From positions 2,852,001 to 2,916,000 of the forward strand of contig NZ_CP066126.1 in the NCBI RefSeq assembly GCF_020544465.1: a stretch of DNA of 64,000 nucleotides. The letters run 5' to 3'. The stretch is from Chromobacterium rhizoryzae. Lineage in GTDB: Bacteria > Pseudomonadota > Gammaproteobacteria > Burkholderiales > Chromobacteriaceae. Of the stretch, positions 49,901 through 57,900 are shown piece after piece. How positions within the stretch are numbered: position 1 is the first letter of the stretch; each line of letters opens with the position of its first letter. Below the pieces are notes generated by a model that searched no databases, was not told the DNA's origin, and was given only the letters and a program-made list of their open reading frames with translations. A program made the position numbers and the translations under genes.

Positions 49901-51128
49901 TGGCGGTGACGCCTATGCTCATGTCGGCGGCGCCGGACAGATCGATGTCGTGCACCAGGCCGTTATGCGCGCCGCCGCCGAAGCTTGCCTGCCCGACATA
50001 GGGCGCGCGGCCCCCCGTGATGTCGATCACCATGCGCGTGCGCGCGGGCAAGGACGCCTCGGCGGTGTGCTCGCCGGTGCGGCGGATGCCGATGGCGGCG
50101 CCGTCCGGCGTGAAAAAGCGCGCCGACACATTGAGCTGGCCAGCGCCCTGATTGATCACCATCAGCTCGAAATCGCCGGTCACGCCGCTGGATTGGCCGA
50201 AGCCGATCAGGAAGTTGCGCACCCCGGCGTCCACGGCGAAGTCCTGCATGCCGTTGGGGGCCACGAACAGGCGGATCTCCGGCAGATAAAGCCCGGTCCA
50301 GCTCTCGTCGAAGCCAAACTGGTCCAGCACCTCCGGCGGCGTGTAGCCGTCGGCCAGGTCCAGCGTGGCGGAGCGGAATCCGAAGCCCACCACCTGCCCG
50401 TCGCCGACGAAGGCATAGGGCGGCGTCATCGTAATCAGCTGCGCGGCGCCGATGTCGCCGGGATCGTCTATGCCGGTGACGCCCAGCGAGGCGATGGACA
50501 CGTTCAGCGCCGCGGCGGCGTCGCTGCCTTGCGACAGGCGCAGCTTGATCTTGGGCAGGGTGAAGAAGACGTCGCTGCGCGAGGCGTCCGGCACCAGCAG
50601 GCCGTCGCTCTCCATCTTGGCCGGCTTGAGGAAGGGAGGCCGCAGCACGATGCCGGCCAGCACCAGGTCCAGCGTGAAGCCGGTGCCGGGATAGTCCGAG
50701 GGCGGCGCGTCGCCGGGGATCGGGTCCCAGGCGTTGAGCACGGCGCGCACCGGCGCGAAACCCGCGTCGCCGCCGGGAATGCCGCCCACGCCGTTGGCGA
50801 TGATGGCGCCCGCCGCGCGCGGCACCGACAGGGCGAACTCGACGTGGGTGTCGGTGATGTCGAACCAGGGGTCGCGCCGGCCGGGCTGGCTGCGCGGGTG
50901 CCCTTCGGTATTGGACGCCTCTGCGCGCAGCGTGCCGCTGGACGGATCGAAGCTGATCTCGACATCGCCGGAGAAGCGCGCCACGCCGCGGATGACCGTG
51001 CCTTCCACGCCAAACGCCGTCTCGAAACTCTCGACATACAGGACGGACAGCACGGCATGCCAATCCGTGTTCTCGCCCTTGAGCAGATAGGGGCGGAACA
51101 AATCCACGAGCGCAAGTTCGGTAACCAT
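43956..51128 (-). CDS. Giant operon protein 1 (2390 residues), OmpA-like segment and long beta-rich core, function unknown
   Basis: MVTELALVDLFRPYLLKGENTDWHAV, with site aaggga. Contents: strand-rich head (about 1-330), an Ig-like region (about 390-540), an OmpA-like peptidoglycan-binding segment (about 545-640, with LTGVASFEGN and YLLSRRRARALQQIL), a Pro-rich linker near 690-715, then a very long hydrophobic/glycine-rich beta region (about 990-1430) with GIYGFLGLFAMHYTRNEDG, ELPGPRLLLVVKANLLAKL, and FIISISASADLTVQIG. After about 1600 the protein is more hydrophilic and strand-rich to the end. No signal peptide or classic helix-type membrane span. The core somewhat resembles DUF6603-type proteins, but that is from memory. 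Last stop is 11 bp from gene 2. Confidence 0.7.
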   Translation of the reverse strand: MVTELALVDLFRPYLLKGENTDWHAVLSVLYVESFETAFGVEGTVIRGVARFSGDVEISFDPSSGTLRAEASNTEGHPRSQPGRRDPWFDITDTHVEFALSVPRAAGAIIANGVGGIPGGDAGFAPVRAVLNAWDPIPGDAPPSDYPGTGFTLDLVLAGIVLRPPFLKPAKMESDGLLVPDASRSDVFFTLPKIKLRLSQGSDAAAALNVSIASLGVTGIDDPGDIGAAQLITMTPPYAFVGDGQVVGFGFRSATLDLADGYTPPEVLDQFGFDESWTGLYLPEIRLFVAPNGMQDFAVDAGVRNFLIGFGQSSGVTGDFELMVINQGAGQLNVSARFFTPDGAAIGIRRTGEHTAEASLPARTRMVIDITGGRAPYVGQASFGGGAHNGLVHDIDLSGAADMSIGVTATDASNPQKSATLTITARREQAAQSLPAPGAAPGQPATVRTTSITLEGQPQTTPELLLVRQDASSVTVSLNPANPATAWTVDGAAQSPGATVTIPVSAGQTRAIRAELSSGSVTGITCYYRFDHPNDSDPADYALIPDNTNSSPAVDPSGSAVWTPPATPFMQQYRAALKRISAAALTLTGVASFEGNVAKAKYNYLLSRRRARALQQILSAEAANPDANLRIPSFTLTLDPPDIGAAEPPPAWTADWQTHSGARNLWWKASIGGFGPIALPGTVTQGDATRPAAPPPPPPTIPTRDPAPATPPPPDWFRSAALKVRIVRDQFVAIELSGSIDFETAAEQRLRNGGVAQGDIPTFQGLGSQNPSDGIVNYQILYQRDPASQTDEVKLYLGADPNDRDGLVMTGQLAGQPLQAPSTGRNVLGMTTVFTPLLAATAPANPADGDVGALVLTGAALALPITLAELGLFNVERVVLYGGELHVTTRAGQWVSTLLFDVETAVSANVSIGGFQLLEIPRNKPLAVRYKAIGLQMGYPPGSANRFQLRPMFDSSKGYSIDLSGPGAVRVPDPLGQIIQVLGARIARTNPLTFEVDLGFAVNLGVITIERARVRIPVDPAGPPELTAFAASLKVPGTIEGRGYMEINANPFEIKGQIDVSLVPIKLRLAAGIAVSDIPAALGGPATAVAISLELELPVAIPLAQSGFGIYGFLGLFAMHYTRNEDGITSLTPALTWLKDRAQGNPTNLQAWKPQIDHWAFGVGAILGTMEGGIIFNVKGMVLLELPGPRLLLVVKANLLAKLPDLKDKTAEGTFLCVIDLDFGRGTLTIGLSIDFKITPIVQITIPIEAYFNLNHGGDWHVYLGTFPGSDSMNRPLPGPIHANILKVFDGQGYVMVSGHGIPAYKGLSAVSGVGLAVGLEVSITWGNTSINLYLRATAGFNAVLGFDPFYVGGLLYVRGDLHLFIISISASADLTVQIGTKSDGSQISRIDGEICGEIDLFFFSIKGCVDFHIGEQNPIIPAAPELVRAVSLVSRSPALVVGTGVDRGIDSKIGDALRGASQPAANNPALPVVPIDAIPVITMSATPVDDALTILGQTPGGSPGAPADGFVKRGDYAYRYDVTAVELTRADGGVAVGPGPTPSTWWTLNDPTEGNLVANLSLLNWVPNPTPKALERSQFLEENITERWGTVCHDAAPAAAVLWTFEHEPSGPSETGWQVDGIAWPDPDKTKRSEAPDLELEVSERWRTGQRQLDRQRGIVPAVIAGTQVPCRQKPGLPSSTVPAGVAAPLNLSGFASRLAVGRAVLEAATAPSIALRRTDRIDVAPVAFADTVRQLASSTVINRAALTQISAGLATLAPSAAAPGAATVPPRRCDSRLLASPLYDIGLPVVFGDKRRAGEVAAQLEQAGFKQGPLDDVIVVSCGAIVDGRILLLARRELPPNPTPARGLVLRLLDVSGAEIGRRVVSNADALGLLGLPPRWTDANGPWVDPVSHVVLQSQLMQAQGYVPYLIHLDKAEKLDRIEIGVPHAKDPAAAKKREVSGRPYYVAALEFTRWAEAAREDWDQRQTQRNRGVLEQLLGAASGDVALLAPDELYHLRTTVHIRARDKAGNETDGGAQTQDFWFRTDANSPKSLEPWMLCTLPAAGEAHYFGEEHVRLVFGTNDVDKLWGAYGKELRVRLKAASFAQVNVPGIEHPVPIVHPAGGGAGIQPKLGDVKASVMSPFEGALVDKLAEFGPCIPVDVDRSRHSELTLPIPLDPYTDYVLDIEAVPMGAPKNAVGERVLRRHFSTGAFGTFDAFATAFQGVLTEHRYAPTGAMQGIFATAAFASRDPQGPELDQAMMAAGLEPMPVPKEPRVVVFWEQANPAATPQPVAVMIDAPEPMRRTRPLPSEEPSGDTPPSKRWQMTEQVWLDLTPAAGNAAGVSQTLWAPGNQRALIRLGAGARGQRLRLALERKVFKAAYLDGAGAAPTDFVIVDEPLAHAPWEEF

Positions 51129-51576
51129 CAGAGCTCCCTTTCTTGAAAAGGAGTCAACGCGTCGGCGGGGCGCTAGAGACTGATCAGGAAAGCATAGGCC
51201 ACTGTCAGCAGATATTCCATTAAGTTTGTAAATTCAATAGGATATGGTTTATGGAAAGCCTTTTTGCTGATTGAATGCGTCAACAAACCCGGCGGTAATT
51301 GACGGCTTCCGCCCGCCTGCGGGCCATCGACCGGCCCGCCCCTTCACCGCGGCATGAGCGCCTGGCCACATGCGCGGCGTATCTGCCGATGGCGGCTGGG
51401 GGCACGCGGTTGCTCCCGCCCTCCTTCTTCCGCAGGCCGGCAGATACGGCGCATGAGCGCTACGACAGACGCCGTTTGCCCAAGCCCGCCGACGCGGCCG
51501 CCATTGTCTATACCTGAGAGGAGTCCCGGCGCTTAAGTTGGCATAGCGTAAAGAAACCATTGAAAATGGGGAGTCC
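51129..51576. other. Intergenic region between the giant operon and the MHYT kinase
   Basis: Holds both divergent promoters. The side next to the giant operon has an AT-rich stretch (51210-51260) suited to its promoter. Around 51385-51455 there is an imperfect inverted repeat with arms cgtatctgccg / cggcagatacg. No gene seen. Confidence 0.45.
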
Positions 51577-54294
51577 ATGCTCAGTTCGTTTTTCATTGAC
51601 GCTTACCAGTCCTATTTATTTCTACCGACCCAATACAATCTGTGGCTGGTGGCGCTGTCCTTGCTGGTCGCCGTTTTCACCTCTTGTCTGGCGCTGCAGA
51701 TCGCCGGCCTGGCCCGCGAGGCCAGCGATCGCTGGCTGCGCCGGGTCGCCCTCGCCACCGGTTCTTGCGCCATGGGCGGCGGCATCTGGGCCATGCACTT
51801 TGTCGGCATGCTGGCTTTCAGCGTTTGCAGCACGGTCCAATACGCGCTGCTGCCCACTCTCTTGTCCATGCTTCCCGCCGTCGCCGCCTCGCTGATTGCC
51901 TTGCACTTGCTGTCTCAGCCCAAGATCGACGGCAGGCAGTTGCTGATCAGCGGAGTGCTGGTGGGGAGCGGCATCGGCACCATGCATTATTCCGGCATGG
52001 CGGCCATGCGGATGACGCCGCTGCTGCGCTACGACCCGCTGTGGTTCTCCGTTTCCATCCTGCTCGCCGTTTTGCTGAGCACCTTGTCGCTGTGGATACG
52101 CTTTGGCCTGGACAATAAAAAAATCGGCAAGGGATGGATGACGCTGCTCAGCGGCGCGGTAATGGGGGTGGCCATTGCCGGCATGCATTATTTCGGCATG
52201 GAGGCCGCCCGCTTCATCGGCACGCCGGACCCGGCGTTCCGCAACGCCTTGGACAACAACGCCGGCCTGGCCGTCGCCATCGCCATCACGGTGCTCCTGC
52301 TTGGCAATATGGTCTTCGTCGGCAATGTGTTGCTGCGTTACCGTCCCTTGTACCTCAGAACGCAAAGCAATGAATTGAAGCTGCAAGCCACCTTCAACAC
52401 CTCGCTGGACGGCATCATCACCATTGATGAAAAAGGCCGCATCTTGACGGCCAACCCGGCGGTGGAGCGCTTGTTTGGCTGGAAGGTCGACGAGTTGCTG
52501 GGCAAGAACATCAAGCTATTGATGCCGGAGCCGCATCACTCCGAGCATGACCGTTTCCTCTCCGACTACAAGCAGACTCAGATTGCGAAGCTGATCGGCA
52601 GGGAGCGCGAGGAGATGGCGCTCAGAAAAGACGGCGTCCAGTTTCCCATCCGGCTATCGATAGGCAAGGTGTTGCTGCCCGATCAGGTGATCTACGTCGG
52701 TTTCATCGGCGACATCAGCGAACGCTACCGCATCCAGCAAGAGCTGGAGGACCGTGAAAAGCAGTTCCGCACCTTGATAGACAACATTCCCGGCGTCGCC
52801 TTTCGCAGCCACTGCCTGGAACCCTGGAAGACCATCTTCATCAGCGAGGACATCGAGAAGCTCTGCGGCTGGTCGGCCAAATCCTTTCTGGACGGCCGCA
52901 TCCAGCTGCTGGACATCATCCATCCGGAGGACCGGGACAGGGTGCGCGAAACCATCCGCGCCGCCCTGGAGCAGCGGCAGCTCTATGTTCTCGAATATCG
53001 TTTGCTATGCCTGAACGAGGAGGAGCGCTGGGTGTTGGAGAGCGCTCGCGGCGTCTACGACGACGCCGGCGCGCCGCTGTTGATTGACGGGGTGATTCTG
53101 GATATTTCGGAGAAAAAGGCGGCGGAGTTCGCCTTGATCGAGGCCAAGAATCGCGCGCTGTCGGCGGTCAAATCCAAAAGCGCCTTCCTGGCCAATATGA
53201 GCCATGAGATCAGGACGCCGATGAACGCCATCATCGGCTACACCGATTTGCTGCAAGACACCGAGCTGGACGCTCAGCAAAAAAGCATGCTGAAAACCGT
53301 CAACCACTCCGCCAAAAGCTTGCTGGGCCTGCTCAACGATGTCCTCGACACCGCGAAGCTCGAACAAAACGCCCTGGAGCTGGAGGAAGCGCCCTTTTCA
53401 TTGCGCGAGGTGGCGGAACACGTGATCGACATCCTGCGGCTGAGCGCCAGCAAAAAAGGCATCAGCTTGCAGTTGAAATACCCGGCCATTATCCAGCAGG
53501 CCTTTATCGGCGACGCTTTCCGGGTGCGGCAAATCTTGATGAACCTGGTTGGCAACGCCATCAAGTTCACCGCTCAGGGCGGGGTTTGGCTGACGGTGCT
53601 GTCCGCGGGGGAAAACGTGGTCATCCTGATCCGCGACAGCGGCATCGGCATGAGCAAGGACACCCTGGCCAAATTGTTCGAACCCTTTTCCCAGGCGGAC
53701 GCCTCCACCACCCGCCGCTTTGGCGGCACCGGCCTGGGCACCACCATCGCCTTGCAGCTGGCCCAGAAAATGGGCGGCCGGATCGAGGTGCAAAGCACCC
53801 CGGACAAAGGCTCCATCTTTCAGGTTTACCTCCCCTTGCGCCCGGCGCCGCCGGACGCCCTGTCCTGCCTGGAGCCGGCGGCGACGGAGCTCATGCCCAA
53901 GCCGCCGTCCCCCCTGAACATCCTGGTGGCCGATGACGATGCGATCAATCTGGACATCGTCACCATCCTGCTCAAAAAATACGGGCACCGCATCTATACC
54001 GCGTCCAATGGCAAAGAGGTCATCAACGCGTGGCAGCACCACGACATCGACCTCATCTTGATGGACATTCAGATGCCGGTGATGGACGGCATCACCGCCT
54101 GCAAGTTCATCCGTCAGGTGGACCCCGACAGCGACAAGCGCGCCACGCCCATTATCGCCTTGACCGCCGGAGCGTTTCAGGAGGACCGCGAGGCGGCCAT
54201 GGCCGCCGGCATGGACGGCTTCATGACCAAGCCCATAGACGTCATCCGGCTGCAAGATGAAATCGAACGCGTGATGAAGCGCATGGCCGGCTAG
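51577..54294 (+). CDS. MHYT-domain hybrid sensor histidine kinase
   Basis: 905 residues. The N-terminal ~260 residues form the seven-helix MHYT sensor, with the three signature repeats AMHFVGML, TMHYSGMA and GMHYFGME (proposed to bind metal and sense O2, CO or NO). Then two PAS domains (about 265-390 and 400-525), a HisKA domain with phospho-His543 (SHEIRTPMN), an HATPase domain with DSGIGM and GGTGLG, and a receiver with acidic pocket ADDDAIN and phospho-Asp830 (LMDIQMPVMDG). No output domain, so it passes phosphate to an unseen partner. It sits 270 bp before the MbtH-NRPS genes; regulation of them is possible but not shown. Confidence 0.93.
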   Translation: MLSSFFIDAYQSYLFLPTQYNLWLVALSLLVAVFTSCLALQIAGLAREASDRWLRRVALATGSCAMGGGIWAMHFVGMLAFSVCSTVQYALLPTLLSMLPAVAASLIALHLLSQPKIDGRQLLISGVLVGSGIGTMHYSGMAAMRMTPLLRYDPLWFSVSILLAVLLSTLSLWIRFGLDNKKIGKGWMTLLSGAVMGVAIAGMHYFGMEAARFIGTPDPAFRNALDNNAGLAVAIAITVLLLGNMVFVGNVLLRYRPLYLRTQSNELKLQATFNTSLDGIITIDEKGRILTANPAVERLFGWKVDELLGKNIKLLMPEPHHSEHDRFLSDYKQTQIAKLIGREREEMALRKDGVQFPIRLSIGKVLLPDQVIYVGFIGDISERYRIQQELEDREKQFRTLIDNIPGVAFRSHCLEPWKTIFISEDIEKLCGWSAKSFLDGRIQLLDIIHPEDRDRVRETIRAALEQRQLYVLEYRLLCLNEEERWVLESARGVYDDAGAPLLIDGVILDISEKKAAEFALIEAKNRALSAVKSKSAFLANMSHEIRTPMNAIIGYTDLLQDTELDAQQKSMLKTVNHSAKSLLGLLNDVLDTAKLEQNALELEEAPFSLREVAEHVIDILRLSASKKGISLQLKYPAIIQQAFIGDAFRVRQILMNLVGNAIKFTAQGGVWLTVLSAGENVVILIRDSGIGMSKDTLAKLFEPFSQADASTTRRFGGTGLGTTIALQLAQKMGGRIEVQSTPDKGSIFQVYLPLRPAPPDALSCLEPAATELMPKPPSPLNILVADDDAINLDIVTILLKKYGHRIYTASNGKEVINAWQHHDIDLILMDIQMPVMDGITACKFIRQVDPDSDKRATPIIALTAGAFQEDREAAMAAGMDGFMTKPIDVIRLQDEIERVMKRMAG

Positions 54295-54564
54295 CCGCCG
54301 GCGTTCCCGGCCGAGGGCGGCGGCGGGGCCGCCGCGCGCCGTGGCAGCTTGCGCGATGAGCGCCGCATCGAACCCCTCTCGCCGTACGCGCATTCCGCCC
54401 CTCTGCGTTTTTCTCCCTGCCCCGCTCCGCCTCGCCATAGTCCATTTATTGCGATAAAACCATATTTATTTAATGACATGTTCATTTTGTATTGATATGC
54501 TGTTCAGATATTTCTGCGCATTGACGCAGACAAACCTCATGAGACAGCCACAGGGAGAAGTGTC
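54295..54564. other. Intergenic region upstream of the mbtH-like gene
   Basis: 270 bp whose second half (54430-54520) is unusually AT-rich for this genome, a probable promoter region for the NRPS genes. No Fur-box-like palindrome was recognised. Confidence 0.4.
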
Positions 54565-54789
54565 ATGGCGAACCCGTTTGACAATAAGGAAGGCGTTTTT
54601 TTCGCCCTGGTCAACGATGAGGGCCAGTACTCGCTCTGGCCCGAGTTCGCTCCGGTTCCGGAGGGTTGGCAAGCCTGTTTCGGCCCCTCCGACCGCCAGT
54701 CCTGTCTGGACCACATCGAACAAAACTGGATAGACATGCGGCCCGCCAGTCTGGCCCGCGCTCAGGACGCCTTGCTCTCCACCGGCTGA
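54565..54789 (+). CDS. MbtH-like protein (NRPS chaperone)
   Basis: 74 residues. Family signature: [33 protein letters not shown], and the end [14 protein letters not shown]. MbtH-like proteins bind adenylation domains and help their solubility and activity. Site gagaag lies before the ATG. 205 bp before the NRPS gene; its presence supports that the NRPS is a functional one. Assignment is secure. Confidence 0.95.
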   Translation: MANPFDNKEGVFFALVNDEGQYSLWPEFAPVPEGWQACFGPSDRQSCLDHIEQNWIDMRPASLARAQDALLSTG

Positions 54790-54994
54790 TTCCCGCCCCG
54801 GCTCAAGGGGGCCATGCCGGGACGCGCCCGCTTTCAGGACAAAGCGCGGCACCGCTCTCGCCATCTCGCGGCGGCGCGTTCGCCGCGCGCCCTACCCGCC
54901 ATCCCGCTCCACACCGAAAAAAACGCCGCCCGGCCGCGCATGCGCGGAAGGTTGCGGCCTCACGCCCTGTTCCGCAAGCCATTCAAGGTGCGAT

Positions 54995-57900
54995 ATGAAC
55001 GACAACGCCGTTTTCCCCTCCCGCAATCCGCACGCCGCGGTCGCCCCGGCTGAAACCTTCGCCGCCCTGTTCGCCCGAAGCGCGGCGGACCATCCCGACG
55101 CCATCGCGCTGCGACACGGCGCGCGCGCGCTCAGCTACCGCGAGCTGGACGGCCAGGCCAACCGTCTGGCCCATTATCTGCGGGAGCTGGGCATAGACCG
55201 CGAAACGCCGGTGGGGCTGTGCCTGGACCGCTCGCCCGAACAAATCATCGCCATGCTGGCCATTTTCAAGGCCGGCGGCGCTTATCTGCCGCTGGACCCT
55301 GATTACCCGCGGGAAAGGCTGGCCTATATTCTCAACGACGCCATGCCGGCCGCACTGCTGACGCGGGCCGCGCTGACCGAACAACTGCCGGTCCACTGGG
55401 CGCGGGTGGTGGAACTGGATACCGAGCAGCCCATATGGCAGGCGCAGCCGGATCAGGCGCTTCCGCTTCACGATTTCCCGGACCAGCTGGCGTACCTGAT
55501 CTACACCTCGGGCTCCACCGGCCAGCCCAAGGGCGTGGCGGTGACTCACCGCGGCATAGGCGCGCTGGCGCGCGCGCAGAGCCGCCGCTTCGGCATCGCC
55601 GCCGGCGCCCGCGTGCTGCAATTCGCGTCTTCCAGTTTCGACGCGGCCTTCTCCGAAGTCGCCATGACCTTGCTCTCCGGCGCCTGTCTGGTCACCGCGC
55701 CGGCGGCGGAATTGACGCCGGGCGCGGCGCTGGCGGACTTGCTCGCCCGCCAGAAAATCAGCCATCTGACCCTGCCTCCCAGCGCGCTGGCCCTCATGCC
55801 GGACGGCGGCATCCCACAGGATTGCGGCCTGATCGTCGCCGGCGAGGCCTGCCCGGCGGCCCAGGTGCGGCGCTGGTCCGCCGGCCGGACCATGCTTAAC
55901 GCCTACGGCCCCACCGAGGCCACCGTGTGCGCGACGATGAGCGGCCAGATGCGGGACGAGGCGCCCGCCGACATCGGCGCGCCGCTGCCCGGCGTCCAGG
56001 CTTACGTGCTGGACGACGCCCTGCGGCCGCTGCCGCCGGGCGTCGAGGGCGAGCTGTATCTTGCCGGCGACGGGCTGGCCCGCGGCTATCTGGGCCGGCC
56101 GTCGCTGAGCGCCGAGCGCTTCGTCGCCAATCCCTTCGGCCCCGCCGGCAGCCGCTTGTACCGCAGCGGCGACCTGGCGCGGCTGCGCGCCGACGGCGCG
56201 CTGGACTACCTGGGACGGGCGGACGAACAGCTCAAGCTGCGCGGCTACCGCATCGAGCCCGGCGAGATCGAACACCTGCTGACCCAGCAAGCCGGCGTGA
56301 GCCAGGCCGTGGTCCGCCTGCGCGAAGACCTGCCCGGCATCAAGCAGTTGATCGCCTACGTCGTTTCCCGCGCCGGCCTGCAAGCCGACGGCGCGGCCTT
56401 GCGCGCGGCGCTGGCCGAGCAACTGCCGGATTACATGGTGCCGGCGGCGGTGGTGCCGCTGGAGCGCCTGCCGCTGACCCCCAACGGCAAGGTGGACAAA
56501 CAGGCGCTGCCCGCGCCGGATTTCGAAAACGCCGACGCCGGCGAGGCGCGGGACTGGCTGGAGAAAACGCTGGCCAAGCTGTACGCGGAAGTGCTGGGGC
56601 TGTCCAGGGTGGGTCTGGGCCAGGGTTTCTTCGATCTGGGCGGCGACAGCATCAGCGCCATTCTGCTGGTCAGCCGCGCCCGCGCCCACGGCCTGCAATT
56701 CAGCCCGCAGGACGTGTTCGACCACCCCTGCATCGAGCGTCTGGCGCTCCGGGTCCGCCCGGTGGACGCCGACGCGGCGGCGGGCGAATTGCCGCCGCCC
56801 AGCGCCGCGGACCTGGAAAGCATCCGCGCCCGCTATCCGGCGGTCAGCGCGGTGCTGCCGCTGTCGCCGCTGCAGCGGGGCCTGCTGTTCCACCTGCTGT
56901 ACGACGAAGGTCAAAGCGACGTCTATCTGATACAGATGGGCTTCCAGCTGGACGGCCCGCTGGACGCGGACAAGCTGCGGGCGGCCGCCGAAGGCTTGCT
57001 GCAACGCCATCACCATCTGCGCGCCGCCTTCTCCGCGGACGGGCTGGAGCAGCCGGCGCAAATCGTGCTGGAGCGCGTGGAGACGCCCTGGCGCGAGCTG
57101 GACCTGTCCGCGCATCAGGCTGATGAACAGCAGCGCGCCCTGGAACGGCTGCGCGCGGACGACTACGCCGCCGGCGTGGACCCGGCGCGCGCGCCGCTGC
57201 TGCGCTTTACCTTGGTCAAGCTGGACGCGGAGCGCCACCAGCTGCTGTGGAGCTTCCACCACCTGCTGTTCGACGGCTGGTCGGTGCCGGTGCTGCTGCG
57301 CGAACTGTTCGCCCTCTACCGCGGCGACGCGCTGCCGCCCGCCATTCCCTACCGCGATTACCTGGCCTGGCTGCACACCCGCGACCGCGACGCCGCCAAG
57401 CGCCAATGGATCAAGCATCTGGCCGGGCTGGAGCAGCCGGCGCGCCTGGCGCCCAACGCGTCCCAAAGCCGGCAGCTGCCGCGCAACCACAATGTGACGG
57501 CGGACCCGGCGGTCTACGCCGCGCTGGAACGGCTGGCCCGCCGGCAAGGCCTCACCCTCAACACCTTGTTGCAAGCCGCCTGGGCCATTCTGCTCGCCCG
57601 CCTCTCCGCCTCAGACGACGTCGTTTTCGGCGTCACCGTCTCCGGACGCCCGCCGGAACTGCCCGGCGTCGAGCGCATGGTCGGCCTGCTGATCAACACC
57701 GTCCCGCTGCGCCTGCGGCTGCAGCCCGAGGAAACCCTGACCGCCCTGCTGCAACGCTTGCAGGCCCAGCAGGCCGCGCTGATTGAGCATCAACACCTCA
57801 GCCTCGCCGAGATCCAACAGGCGGCCGGCCTTGGCGATTTGTTCGACACCCTGCTGGTCTTTGAAAACTATCCGATCGCCGATGACGATCGCCGCGTGGA

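Noticed and set aside
44562..51146. 2194-codon plus-strand open frame opposite the first giant gene
   Set aside because: Composition (Arg/Gly/Ala/His-rich, no hydrophobic pattern) is that of an antisense shadow; the minus strand has a proper start and operon spacing.
54480..54564. Fur box upstream of the MbtH-like gene
   Set aside because: The AT-rich stretch has no good palindrome of the gataat-type; a siderophore role is therefore not supported by this site.
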